NCBI RefSeq assembly: GCF_014204895.1
Contig: NZ_JACHMF010000001.1
Location: 1,488,001-1,552,000 of the forward strand
Origin: Paractinoplanes abujensis
Lineage (GTDB): Bacteria; Actinomycetota; Actinomycetes; Mycobacteriales; Micromonosporaceae
Reading direction: 5' to 3'
DNA: 64,000 nt
The position numbers were made by a program, and so were the translations under genes. The stretch's first letter is position 1. Each line of letters opens with the position of its first letter. Shown here piece after piece: positions 49,868 through 58,020 of this stretch. The notes under the pieces are model-generated. The model was given only the letters and a program-made list of their open reading frames with translations. It was not told where the DNA came from and searched no databases.

Positions 49868-51124
49868 TCAGGCCTGGGCCGGGACGGGCGGGTCGGGCGT
49901 CAGCACGTGGCGCCGGCGGGACGGGAGCAGGGTTGTCGGGTGGGTCATGCTCCAGGCCGCGCCCCGGCAGATCAACTCCTTCACGCGCGCGGCCGGGGCG
50001 CCGACGATCGCTGACGGCTTGGGCCGGTCGTCCGGGGTCACCCACTGCACGATGCCGTCGTGGCGGCCCAGGCTGATGCATTGCGCGTTGTAGCGGATCC
50101 GGTTGGACGGGACGTCCCGGCCGGTCAGGCGGGCGGCGATGACATCGGCCGCGTGGTAGGCCGACGGGATGCCCGAGGCGCACGACATGCGCAACGGGGA
50201 ACCGCTCGCGCCGTGGGCGTAGGCGGCGTCGCCGATCGCGTAGACGTCGGGGTGCGAGACCGACCGCATGGTGTCGTCGACGACGATCTGCCCGGTCGGC
50301 GTGACCTCCAGCCCGGTTGCGGCGGCGAGCGGGTGCACGGTGAAGCCCGCGGCCCAGACCGTCACGTCGGCCGGGATCGTGCGGCCGCCGGAGGTGACTG
50401 CGCGGTCCGCCTCGACGGCCGCGATCTCGGTCTGCTCCTCCAAGGCGACGCCGAGCCGGTTGAAGGTCGCGCGGAGGTGCCGCTGGGCCTTCTCGCTCAG
50501 CCAGCCGCCCAGGGTGCCGCGTACGGCCAGCGTGACCCCGAGATCGGGCCGCGCCTCGGCGATCTCGGCGGCGGCCTCGATGCTGGTCAAGCCGCCACCG
50601 ACCAGCAGCACGGTGCCGCCCGCGGCAAGGCTGCGCAGCCGGCTGCGCAGCCGCCGCGCCGACCCGGCACCGCCCACGTCGTAAGCATGCTCGGCGACGC
50701 CCGCGACGCCCGCGACGCCCGCGACGCCCGCGACGCCCGCGCCCGCGACGCTCGCGCCCGCGACGCCGGGCAGAGCGGGGGCGCTGAGGGCGCCGCTCGT
50801 GGACGTTGTGCTGCCGAGTGCGTAGACCAGCGTGTCGTAGGGGAGTACGCCGCTGTCGAGGTCGACGGTGCGGGCTTCGATGTCGATGGCGGTGACCCGG
50901 CCGATCCGCACCCGTACGCCGGTGCCGGCGAAGACTGCGGTCAAGGGGCGGGGTTTCAGGTCCTGGCCTGCCGCGACCTGGTGCAGGCGGATCCGCTCGA
51001 CGAATTCGGCGTCGGCGTTGACCAGGGTGATCTCGGTGTCGGCGGGGTGCAGCCGCCGGGCCAGGCGGCCGGCCGCGTTGGCGCCGGCGTATCCGGCGCC
51101 GAGGACGACGATCTGGTGCTTCAT
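49868..51124 (-). CDS. FAD-dependent NAD(P)H oxidoreductase, NDH-2-like
   Basis: 418 residues. FAD site VVLGAGYAGANAAGRLARR, second dinucleotide site GTVLLVGGGLTSIEAAAEIA, and FAD-contacting DVYAIGDAAY. Similar to type II NADH dehydrogenases and related disulfide-fold oxidoreductases but without a membrane-anchoring tail, so a soluble reductase is possible. Between the two domains is a Gly-Val-Ala repeat (about residues 120-144) encoded by a 9-bp tandem repeat. It follows the ECF41 sigma gene by 84 bp, the usual partner arrangement. Start ATG 51124 or GTG 51136. Confidence 0.88.
   Translation of the reverse strand: MKHQIVVLGAGYAGANAAGRLARRLHPADTEITLVNADAEFVERIRLHQVAAGQDLKPRPLTAVFAGTGVRVRIGRVTAIDIEARTVDLDSGVLPYDTLVYALGSTTSTSGALSAPALPGVAGASVAGAGVAGVAGVAGVAGVAEHAYDVGGAGSARRLRSRLRSLAAGGTVLLVGGGLTSIEAAAEIAEARPDLGVTLAVRGTLGGWLSEKAQRHLRATFNRLGVALEEQTEIAAVEADRAVTSGGRTIPADVTVWAAGFTVHPLAAATGLEVTPTGQIVVDDTMRSVSHPDVYAIGDAAYAHGASGSPLRMSCASGIPSAYHAADVIAARLTGRDVPSNRIRYNAQCISLGRHDGIVQWVTPDDRPKPSAIVGAPAARVKELICRGAAWSMTHPTTLLPSRRRHVLTPDPPVPAQA
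50694..50768 (-). repeat. In-frame 9-bp tandem repeat
   Basis: GCGACGCCC repeated five times exactly (50694-50738) and then degenerate to 50768. Inside the oxidoreductase gene it encodes Gly-Val-Ala repeats. Copy-number change would keep the frame. Confidence 0.85.
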
Positions 51125-51208
51125 GGTTTCGCTCACTTCCTGTCCGGCTCGTGTGCTTCCTGAACCGGACAGCGAAGGAAAACCTGACAGCCTGGTGCGT
51201 GACCTGGA

Positions 51209-52165
51209 TCACCAAGGGACGGTGAGCGGCTCCCCGTGTTCGGTGGCCGCCCATTCCTGGCGTGCGCGGTTCAGCTTGGCCGGATTGACCATGGCGTGCA
51301 CGGCCGCGATGCCGTCGGTGGTCACGTCGAGCGTGATGACGCCGGCCAGCCGCTCGCCCACCGTCACGACCAGCGCGGGCGCGCCGTTGGCGACCGCGGC
51401 GAACAGTTGCGGCCGGCCGCCGATCTGTTCCCACCGGGCCTCGCCGGATGTGAACAGCCCGCGCAGGAAACGGGCCACCCGCACCTTCCCGGTGACCGGC
51501 TCCGGCAGCGAGAACACGACGCCGCCACCGTCGCCGAAGCTGATCGCGTCGTCGCTCAGCAAGCGCACCAGATCGTCGGTGCGGCCGCTGAGTGTCGCGG
51601 CCAGGAACTCCTCGACGACCTTGCGGGCCGCGGGCGCGTCGACCGGGGCCCGGCGCCGGTCGGGGGCCGCCAGGTGCTGCTTGGCCCGCCGATAGATCTG
51701 CTGGCAGTTGGTCTCGGAGAGGTCGAGCAGGCCGGCGATCTCGGCGTGCGAGTAGCCGAACGCCTCGCGCAGCACGAACACGACCCGTTCGTTGGCCGCG
51801 AGCCGTTCCATCAGCGTGAGCATCGCGATCGTGACCGATTCCCGCTGCTCGGCGGTTTCGGACGGGCCGAGCATGTCGTCCCCGGCCAGCACCGGCTCGG
51901 GCAGCCATTGACCCACGTAGGTCTCGCGGCGGGCCCGGGCCGAGCCGAGCCGGTTGAGGCAGAGGTTGGTCGGCACCTTGGTCAGCCAGGCCGCGGGCGT
52001 CTCGATCATTTCCCGGTCGGCCGCCTGCCAGCGCAGGAACGTCTCCTGCACCATGTCTTCGGCGTCGTTGGCCGAGCCCAGCAGGCGGTAGGCGATGGCT
52101 TCGAGACGGCCCCGGGCGGCCTCGAACACCTCGAGTTCGCGCGCGTCGACCGGCATGCCGGGCAT
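51209..52165 (-). CDS. ECF41-type sigma factor (SigJ-like) with SnoaL domain
   Basis: 318 residues. Sigma regions 2 (AIAYRLLGSANDAEDMVQET) and 4 (FGYSHAEIAGLLDLSETNCQ) are followed by the ECF41 linker WLPEP (residues 87-91, between the two) and a C-terminal SnoaL-like domain with DGGG and VNPAKL, variants of the DGGGK and NPDKL motifs. In this family the SnoaL tail takes the place of a separate anti-sigma. ECF41 genes normally neighbour an oxidoreductase (COE) gene, as found here. Confidence 0.92.
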   Translation of the reverse strand: MPGMPVDARELEVFEAARGRLEAIAYRLLGSANDAEDMVQETFLRWQAADREMIETPAAWLTKVPTNLCLNRLGSARARRETYVGQWLPEPVLAGDDMLGPSETAEQRESVTIAMLTLMERLAANERVVFVLREAFGYSHAEIAGLLDLSETNCQQIYRRAKQHLAAPDRRRAPVDAPAARKVVEEFLAATLSGRTDDLVRLLSDDAISFGDGGGVVFSLPEPVTGKVRVARFLRGLFTSGEARWEQIGGRPQLFAAVANGAPALVVTVGERLAGVITLDVTTDGIAAVHAMVNPAKLNRARQEWAATEHGEPLTVPW

Positions 52166-52189
52166 TCAACCAGGGGAGCTCGCGCCGGC

Positions 52190-52615
52190 CTAGACGAGGT
52201 GCTGGATGCCCAGGGTGAACGCGGGGCGGCGGCCGTCGCGCAGGGTCAGCAGTTCGCGGATCTCGGGCCGGGGCATCTCGGCGGCGCCGCCGGTGGAGAT
52301 CGGGCGGGTGTGGCGCGGCTCGCTGCGGCCTCCACTGCCGCCGCGGCCGGGATAGACGTAGAGGCCGTGCGCCGTGTCGGGCACCGCGTCGAGCGCCGCC
52401 GTGACCACGGGCAGGGCCCGGTAGGCCGACCAGGCCTCGTCGGTGTGGAAGGCGATCTCGAAGAGCACGCCCCACTGATGGACCGTCCACTCCCAGCGAT
52501 ACGCACCGTTGGTGACGGCCGCCTCGACCAGGTTGTTGCCGAGCGACTCGCGCCAAGCGCGCGCAGTGCCGTGGGGCCCGTCCAGCACCTCGATCGACCA
52601 CCAGCGCAACTCCAT
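52190..52615 (-). CDS. Hypothetical small protein
   Basis: 141 residues, Trp-rich (ELRWWSIEVLDG, YRWEWTVHQWGVLFEIAFHT). No signal peptide; the C-terminal half has a Gly/Arg-rich loop (about 90-100). Family not recognised; the compact N-terminal 80 residues look like a ferredoxin-like alpha/beta fold. Upstream is a set of GATCAGCAA-type repeats shared with the divergent ScyD/ScyE-like gene. Confidence 0.72.
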   Translation of the reverse strand: MELRWWSIEVLDGPHGTARAWRESLGNNLVEAAVTNGAYRWEWTVHQWGVLFEIAFHTDEAWSAYRALPVVTAALDAVPDTAHGLYVYPGRGGSGGRSEPRHTRPISTGGAAEMPRPEIRELLTLRDGRRPAFTLGIQHLV

Positions 52616-52679
52616 GGGTCGACTGTAGAACCGCGGGACAGCCCGCAGGTGCGGATGCCGAAATCTGGCACATCCGACC

Positions 52680-52811
52680 GGAAGTGATCAGCAAAGAAGC
52701 CGGAAGCGATCAGCAAAAGAACTCCGAAGCGATCAGAATGAGTCCCGGCGGCGACCGGGAGCGGTCGGCAATGAATAGTGGAAGAGATCAGCAATAAAGT
52801 CAGATCAATAG
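52680..52811 (+). repeat. Degenerate 22-bp repeats (GGAAGCGATCAGCAA)
   Basis: Copies of GGAAGYGATCAGCAAARGAA begin at 52680, 52702, about 52725, about 52758 (degenerate) and 52780. The area is AT-richer than its surroundings and lies between divergent genes (52615 and 52948). The remaining gap to 52947 shows no gene. Confidence 0.65.
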
Positions 52812-52947
52812 TCCCCGAATCGGTGAAGCCGATTTCTTCCGGGCTCGGCCGAACGGATGGTTGCCCGGCGTCTGTCGCGTTCCTAGGTTGAGTTTGCTGA
52901 TAACGCATCGGCGATTTCGATCTAGCGCATCTGTCGAGGGGGACAGG

Positions 52948-54045
52948 ATGACATTCATGCATGCGCTGAGAACGGCCGCGGCCGTGGGGACGGGCGCGTT
53001 CATGGTGGTCGCGAGTGCTCCGGCGTACGCCGGTGGCGGCCACTCCGGCCAGGTGCCGATCAGGACGATCACGACGCAGCTCGACGGGCCGCTGGGCCTC
53101 GACGTGCTCTCGCCGCACGTCGCGCTGGTCGCGGAGTCGGAGAGCGGCGAAGTCACGGCGGTCAATCTCCGTACGGGTGCCCGCACCGCACTGATCGCGA
53201 AAGTGCCGGGTGTGGCGGGCGTCGCCGCGTACGGCGGAAAGATTTTTGCCGTGCTCGGCGGGCCCAACCCGGACGGGCCGCCGGCGCCGCCCTCGAAATA
53301 CCCGCCGGCCTCGGTGCTGGTGGCGGATCGGAATGGTAAGAACGTTCGCGTTCTGGCCAATCTGCTGAAATACGAGTTGAAGCGCAATCCGGACGGTCAG
53401 CGGCAGTTCGACAAGAACGGAAAGCCGTACGACGCGCTGTCCAATCCGTTCAGCCTGACCGCCACCCGGTGGGGTCTGCTGGTGGCCGACGGCGGGGGCA
53501 ACGACGTGCTGCGGGTCGATCCGTGGACCGGCAGGGTGTCGACGTTCTTCGTGCCGCCGAACCCGCGGACCAAGGAGTGCCTGGCCCCGGGCGCGCAGGC
53601 CAATCCGGGCACGAAGGGGTGCGACTCGGTGCCGACGGGGGTCGCGGTGCACGGGCGGCACGTGTACGTGTCGACGCTCGGCGCCGAGAAGCCGGGCGCG
53701 TCGGTGATCTACAAGCTCGACGGGCGTACGGGCAAGGTTCTTCGCAAGTACGGCGGGTTCACCTCGCTCACCGGTGTCGCGGTCGGCCCGCGGGGCACGC
53801 TCTTCGCCTCCGAGGTGCTGTTCGGGGCGCCCGCCGGCCCGCCGCCCGCCGGTTTCGACCCGTCCCAGGTGGGCCGGCTGACCCGCATCGACGGTCATCG
53901 GGTCACGCACGCCGCGGTCGCGACACCGACCGGGATCGAGTTCGCCGGGGGCAGGCTCTACTCCACGTCGGGCAGCATCGCCGGGATCTTCGGCGTCAAG
54001 CACGGCGGGCGGCTGGTCGAGGTGCGTCAGTCGGCGTTCCGCTAG
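52948..54045 (+). CDS. Secreted ScyD/ScyE-family beta-propeller protein
   Basis: 365 residues. Signal peptide 1-28 (ending AYA) then a beta-propeller: LDGPLGLDVLSPHVALVAESESG, FAVLGGPNPDG, NPFSLTATRWGLLVADGGGND, PTGVAVHGRHVYVSTL, and FTSLTGVAVGPRGTLFASEV. This is the pattern of the ScyD/ScyE group widespread in actinomycetes, where the function is unknown. ATG 52948 with GAGGGGG upstream. A strong terminator follows. Confidence 0.85.
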   Translation: MTFMHALRTAAAVGTGAFMVVASAPAYAGGGHSGQVPIRTITTQLDGPLGLDVLSPHVALVAESESGEVTAVNLRTGARTALIAKVPGVAGVAAYGGKIFAVLGGPNPDGPPAPPSKYPPASVLVADRNGKNVRVLANLLKYELKRNPDGQRQFDKNGKPYDALSNPFSLTATRWGLLVADGGGNDVLRVDPWTGRVSTFFVPPNPRTKECLAPGAQANPGTKGCDSVPTGVAVHGRHVYVSTLGAEKPGASVIYKLDGRTGKVLRKYGGFTSLTGVAVGPRGTLFASEVLFGAPAGPPPAGFDPSQVGRLTRIDGHRVTHAAVATPTGIEFAGGRLYSTSGSIAGIFGVKHGGRLVEVRQSAFR

Positions 54046-54056
54046 GGACGACGCGC

Positions 54057-54090
54057 GCCGCCGGGGTGAGCCACTGGTCACCCCGGCGGC
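54057..54090. terminator. Hairpin terminator
   Basis: A perfect 13-bp stem (GCCGCCGGGGTGA and complement) with an 8-nt loop lies 11 bp after the ScyD/ScyE-like stop. Confidence 0.75.
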
Positions 54091-54171
54091 CCGTGCACGT
54101 CCGCGCAGTTCAGGCCTTTTGTACGATCGGATGCCTCGTCTGAAACGGATCACTCAGGGGGCGTCACCGTC

Positions 54172-54492
54172 GTGCAGCCGTATCGCATCTTCCGCATCAC
54201 GGCCGTGGCCGAGGCGTTCTCCTGGGCGGGCCTGCTCGTCGGCATGTATCTCAAGCGCGTCGCCGAGGTCACCGACATGGGGGTGTGGCTGTTCGGCCGG
54301 CTGCACGGGGCGCTGTTCGTGGCCTACATCGTGGCCGCGCTGTGGGTGGCGCGGACCGAGCGGTGGTCGCTGCTGCGCACGCTGGTCGGGCTGGCCGCCT
54401 CGATCCCGCCGTTCACGTCGCTGATCTTCGAGCGCTGGGTGGCGCGCCGGCGACCGGCCGAGCGGGCCGCTGAGCCGTCGGCGGCCAATTGA
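54172..54492 (+). CDS. DUF3817 integral membrane protein
   Basis: 106 residues, three predicted helices. Family signs: YRIFRITAVAEAFSWAGLL, LFGRLHGALFVAYIVAAL and IPPFTSLIFERWV. Function unknown. GTG 54172. The stop lies in a 19-bp sequence that is repeated 25 bp downstream. Confidence 0.85.
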   Translation: MQPYRIFRITAVAEAFSWAGLLVGMYLKRVAEVTDMGVWLFGRLHGALFVAYIVAALWVARTERWSLLRTLVGLAASIPPFTSLIFERWVARRRPAERAAEPSAAN

Positions 54493-54520
54493 AGCTCAGC
54501 TGTCGGCGGCCAATTGAAGC
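54477..54520 (+). repeat. 19-bp direct repeat at the DUF3817 stop
   Basis: GTCGGCGGCCAATTGAAGC at 54477-54495 and exactly again at 54502-54520. The first copy contains the TGA stop of the DUF3817 gene. Suggests a recent short duplication. Confidence 0.8.
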
Positions 54521-55061
54521 CGAGCCGCCGGCTGCCAGCTGGGGCGGCCGGCCGGGGCGGAGCCGTCGACTGCTTACGGGACCTGATGGCCTGACGCCGC
54601 GGGGATGGTGAGTTGCACTTCCCGGCGCTTCTTGGGCGGCTACGGCGTGGGCCCCTCGGGAATGGGTCCGGCCCCGTGGCGTCGTACATTTCCGGAATTG
54701 GATTTTTTGTCCTTCTCGGGCCGATCGGCGATCCGCGCCTCCGCCGTTCGGGTGAACCCGCGACCATCATTTCAGCGTCAGATTAAACGTCTTGTCGCGG
54801 CCCCCGCCCGACGGGGATTGTCTTTGCGCCGGGTCGGCCACGAGCCGGGTCGACGGGAGCCGGTCCTTGTCGGATATGCCGTTATCGGGGGTGCATATCC
54901 GGACCGCTCGAATCGTGGACGCTGCTCGTGGCGACGCCCGCCCATCCGTACGGCAAATCAGGCCGTACGGCTCTTTGTCGTAATCTGATGGTTCCGGCCT
55001 CGCGCCCGCCGGATAGACTCCCCGCCGTGAATGCTTGCTAGATGGCAACTTGGGGGCCGAC
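54521..55061. other. Intergenic gap, 540 bp, with an inverted repeat
   Basis: No supported gene; frames have no ribosome site or known protein pattern. It holds an 8-bp perfect inverted repeat, GGATATGC-n13-GCATATCC (54872-54900), two CCGTACGG palindromes near 54947-54970 and an AT-rich patch near 54697. The promoter of the ArsR-like gene must lie near its right end. Confidence 0.5.
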
Positions 55062-56042
55062 GTGTTGCGCATCCACTTCACGCCGGAGGACGTCGGCCGG
55101 GTGCGGATCGCGGGCGAACCCGATCCGATGTGGGAGACCATCTTCAGCGTGTGGCGCCTGCGCCGCCCCGGTCCCGAGCTGATCTACGGCCGCTGGCGCG
55201 GGCACGCGATCAAGGCGAGCCGCCGCGACGACCTCGAGCTGCTCCTGCCGCTGGTGCGCGGCGCGTACTACCCCGATTTCCTCACGCCGGCCGAGGGCTC
55301 GGCCGGTCTGCAGGCGGCCATCGAGGCGATCAAGTCGACGCCCGCCACCCGCCTCCGCGACGAGCTGGAGGAACTGGTCCGGCACGCCGGCCCCAAGCCG
55401 TCGTGGATGGGTCAGCTGGCCGCGGGCGACACCGAGATCCTGGAACGGCTGGCCGGCGCGCTGCGGTCGCAGTACGAGAGCGCGATCTCCCCGTTCTGGG
55501 GCGAGGCGCGGGCCCACGTCGAGGCCGAGCGGTCACGGCGGGCGCGGGTGCTGCTCGACCAGGGCGCCGAGGGCCTGCTCGACAGTTTCCGCCCGATGAT
55601 GCGCTGGGAGCCGCCGGTGCTCGAGGTGGACACGCCGTTCGACCAGACGTTGCAGCTCGACGGCCGGGGCCTGCTGCTGGTGCCGTCGTACCTGTCCTGG
55701 GGCACACCGGACACGCTGCGCGACACGACGCTGCCGCCGGTGCTGGTCTATCCGATCGAGCACGACCTGACGCTGCGGCCGGGGCTGCGTCCGGCCGACG
55801 GCGCGTCGCTGGCCGCCCTGATCGGCCGCACCCGTACGGCCTTGCTGGAGTCGCTGGGCGACGGGCGCACCACCTCGGAGCTGGCCCGCCGGGTCGGGGT
55901 GAGCGCGGCGTCGGTCAGCCAGCACACCGCTGTGCTGCGGGAAGCCCAGCTGATCCAGACCAGCCGGGCCGGCAAGGCGGTCGTGCACACCTTGACGCCG
56001 CTCGGAAAGGCCCTCTTGGGGGAGCTGCCCGCCCGTCCCTGA
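55062..56042 (+). CDS. ArsR-type winged-helix regulator
   Basis: 326 residues. A large N-terminal domain (DUF5937-like, LRIHFTPEDVGRVRIAGEPDP start) precedes a C-terminal winged helix: ALLESLGDGRTTSELARRVG, VSAASVSQHTAVLREAQLI. Actinobacterial regulators of this shape are common and mostly uncharacterised. GTG 55062 is chosen because the family starts there and GGGGG lies 5 bp upstream; a TTG at 55035 is possible. Confidence 0.85.
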   Translation: MLRIHFTPEDVGRVRIAGEPDPMWETIFSVWRLRRPGPELIYGRWRGHAIKASRRDDLELLLPLVRGAYYPDFLTPAEGSAGLQAAIEAIKSTPATRLRDELEELVRHAGPKPSWMGQLAAGDTEILERLAGALRSQYESAISPFWGEARAHVEAERSRRARVLLDQGAEGLLDSFRPMMRWEPPVLEVDTPFDQTLQLDGRGLLLVPSYLSWGTPDTLRDTTLPPVLVYPIEHDLTLRPGLRPADGASLAALIGRTRTALLESLGDGRTTSELARRVGVSAASVSQHTAVLREAQLIQTSRAGKAVVHTLTPLGKALLGELPARP

Positions 56043-56121
56043 TGACGTGCTCGCCATCGCGTTCGGCGGGCCGTGGGCCTGGGCTGAGCCGCGGGGTGAT
56101 CCGCTGTGCCACAGTCGAGTC

Positions 56122-56622
56122 GTGTTCGAGACGACTGTCGAAGCGGCGGACGGGCGGGTCACTGTCGTGGCGCGCGACGGCGAGAGTTCCAGCGTGACCA
56201 TTGTCGAGCGCCGGGCCGGGGCGGAGGCGGCGGGCTGGGTGCCGATCGGCACCCGGTCGGCCGCCGACCTGATCATGACCGTCGACGGCGCGACGGCGGC
56301 GCTGACTCCCGGGCCGGGCGGGCTCACCCGCGGCTCGTACCGGGTCACCGCGACCGTCGCGGGCGTGGTCTACGAGCTCAAGCCGTCCAGTGAGGACGAC
56401 AGCCGGCTGTTCCGCGGCGGGCGCCGGATCGGCGAGTTCCGCCGCAAGGACGACGCCGAGGTCAAGGTGTGGTGGGAGGACGGGGCCGCAGCCGACGTGC
56501 GGGACGCCTCGGTGGGGTTCGCGCTGGCCGCCGCCTTCGGCACGGGGAAGATGCGTTTCCTGACGGCGCTGCTGGAGGGCGGCTCCGAGGGCGTCGGCCA
56601 GTCACCGGTCATCGGGCCCTGA
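56122..56622 (+). CDS. Hypothetical protein
   Basis: About 166 residues, beta-rich and soluble: TVEAADGRVTVVARDGESS, YRVTATVAGVVYELKPSSE, RIGEFRRKDDAEVKVWWEDG. No family recognised, although it looks like a small membrane-bound-domain-free LURP/tubby-like barrel (speculative). GTG 56122 has no strong ribosome site; GTG 56047, 4 bp after the ArsR-like stop, would add a Trp-rich leader. Its end overlaps the convergent CheW gene by 21 bp. Confidence 0.68.
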   Translation: MFETTVEAADGRVTVVARDGESSSVTIVERRAGAEAAGWVPIGTRSAADLIMTVDGATAALTPGPGGLTRGSYRVTATVAGVVYELKPSSEDDSRLFRGGRRIGEFRRKDDAEVKVWWEDGAAADVRDASVGFALAAAFGTGKMRFLTALLEGGSEGVGQSPVIGP

Positions 56623-58020
56623 GGCCAGGGCCGTCGCCCAGGCCGCCAGGTCGACGCGGGGGAGCAGCCGGCCGTCGGGGTCGGCGCCGATCTGCACCAG
56701 CGGGCTCTCGTCGAGCCGCCCGGGCGCGGTGGGGCCGGGGTCGTCCTGCTGCCACACCGAGTCCTCGATCGCGCCCAGCCCGTCCACGACGTAGCCGACG
56801 TGGTTGCCCTCGTGCTCCACGAGCAGCACCCGGCTCGTGGCCGGGTCGATCGCGGGCGCGCGGCCGACCAGCCGGTTGAGGCAGAACAGCGAGACCACGC
56901 TGCTCCGGTGGGTGAAGAGCCCGAGCAGGCCGTCGCCCCCGCCGGTCAGCGGCGACACGTCGGGCGGGTAGGCCAGGATCTCGGCGATCTGGGTCAGCGG
57001 GGTGGCCACCTCCCCGCCGGCCCGGTAGGTCAGAAACCGCTCGACGGCGGTGTGCCCGCCCTCGGGCCGGTCGGCGACGGTCTCGGCCCGCGCGGTGTTG
57101 AGCCGGCCGAGCGCGCTCAGCGTCTCGTCGCCGGACAGGGCGGCCGGGTCCACCACGAGGTGCTGCCCGTGGCCGGGGATCAGGGTGGCCCCGCCGAACC
57201 GGTGCGCGTTGGGCACGCCGAGCGCGGGCAGCGGGTGGATCTGCCCCGGATCCAGCGTCACGATCTCGACGACCTCGGAGACCTGCAGCGCGACGAGCCC
57301 GCCGGGATAGCTCCAGAGCAGTCCCTGGGCCCCGTCGGCCGGGCCCAGCCCCAGGCTCTGGGCGAGGTCGACGACGGGCACCCAGTCGTTCATGTACGCC
57401 GTCACGCCGCGGCACAGCCCGCCCGTGAGCGGCGAGTCGGTGACCTCCAGCCGGGGCAGCACCGTGTGAACGTCGGTCAGGCTGACCGCGAGCCGGAAGT
57501 CGCCGCAGCGCACGAGCATCATCGGGATGCCCGCGCCGGGCGGCGGGCCGGTGTCGTGGCTGCTCACCTCGGCCGGGTCGAGCACCGAGGGCACCCCGGG
57601 CAGGCTCAGGATCGCGTCGGCGTCCAGGATGCTGATCACCGCCTGCGTCTCCGGATGCCCGAAGGTGTGCGAGAGGACCAGGTCGTTCCCGGCGTCGCGG
57701 GTGTCGTGCCGCTGGTCGTCCGGCACGGTGGCGATGCCGTCGATCCGGTCGGCCACCACCCCCAGCATCCGCCCGCCGGAACTGATGATCACGATGACCG
57801 GGGCCGCCCGCTCGCGTTCCTCCCCTTCGAGGTGCTCGGCCAGGTCGAGCACCGGGATGACCACGTCGCGCAGGTTGACGGCGCCGCGCAGCCCCCGGGC
57901 GTGGGCCGGGATGGGCGCCAGTTCGCGCGGGCACGGGATCACCTCACGCAGTACGGTCAGCGGCAGCGCCACGGCCGCGCCGCCCAGGCGCAGGAGCCCG
58001 TACGTGGTGCGTGCGATCAC
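56602..58020 (-). CDS. Triple CheW-domain chemotaxis adaptor
   Basis: 472 residues comprising three tandem CheW domains (about 1-150, 165-300 and 320-472). Each has the CheW strand pattern, e.g. [20 protein letters not shown] and [19 protein letters not shown]. Normal CheW has one domain and links receptors to CheA. The start overlaps the chemoreceptor stop by 4 bp (GTGA), so it is made together with it. It may bridge several receptors or kinases. Confidence 0.9.
   Translation of the reverse strand: MIARTTYGLLRLGGAAVALPLTVLREVIPCPRELAPIPAHARGLRGAVNLRDVVIPVLDLAEHLEGEERERAAPVIVIISSGGRMLGVVADRIDGIATVPDDQRHDTRDAGNDLVLSHTFGHPETQAVISILDADAILSLPGVPSVLDPAEVSSHDTGPPPGAGIPMMLVRCGDFRLAVSLTDVHTVLPRLEVTDSPLTGGLCRGVTAYMNDWVPVVDLAQSLGLGPADGAQGLLWSYPGGLVALQVSEVVEIVTLDPGQIHPLPALGVPNAHRFGGATLIPGHGQHLVVDPAALSGDETLSALGRLNTARAETVADRPEGGHTAVERFLTYRAGGEVATPLTQIAEILAYPPDVSPLTGGGDGLLGLFTHRSSVVSLFCLNRLVGRAPAIDPATSRVLLVEHEGNHVGYVVDGLGAIEDSVWQQDDPGPTAPGRLDESPLVQIGADPDGRLLPRVDLAAWATALASGPDDR

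Noticed and set aside
49821..52694. A 957-codon - strand frame
   Set aside because: Runs out of frame over the oxidoreductase and ECF41 genes, which have clear domains in another frame.
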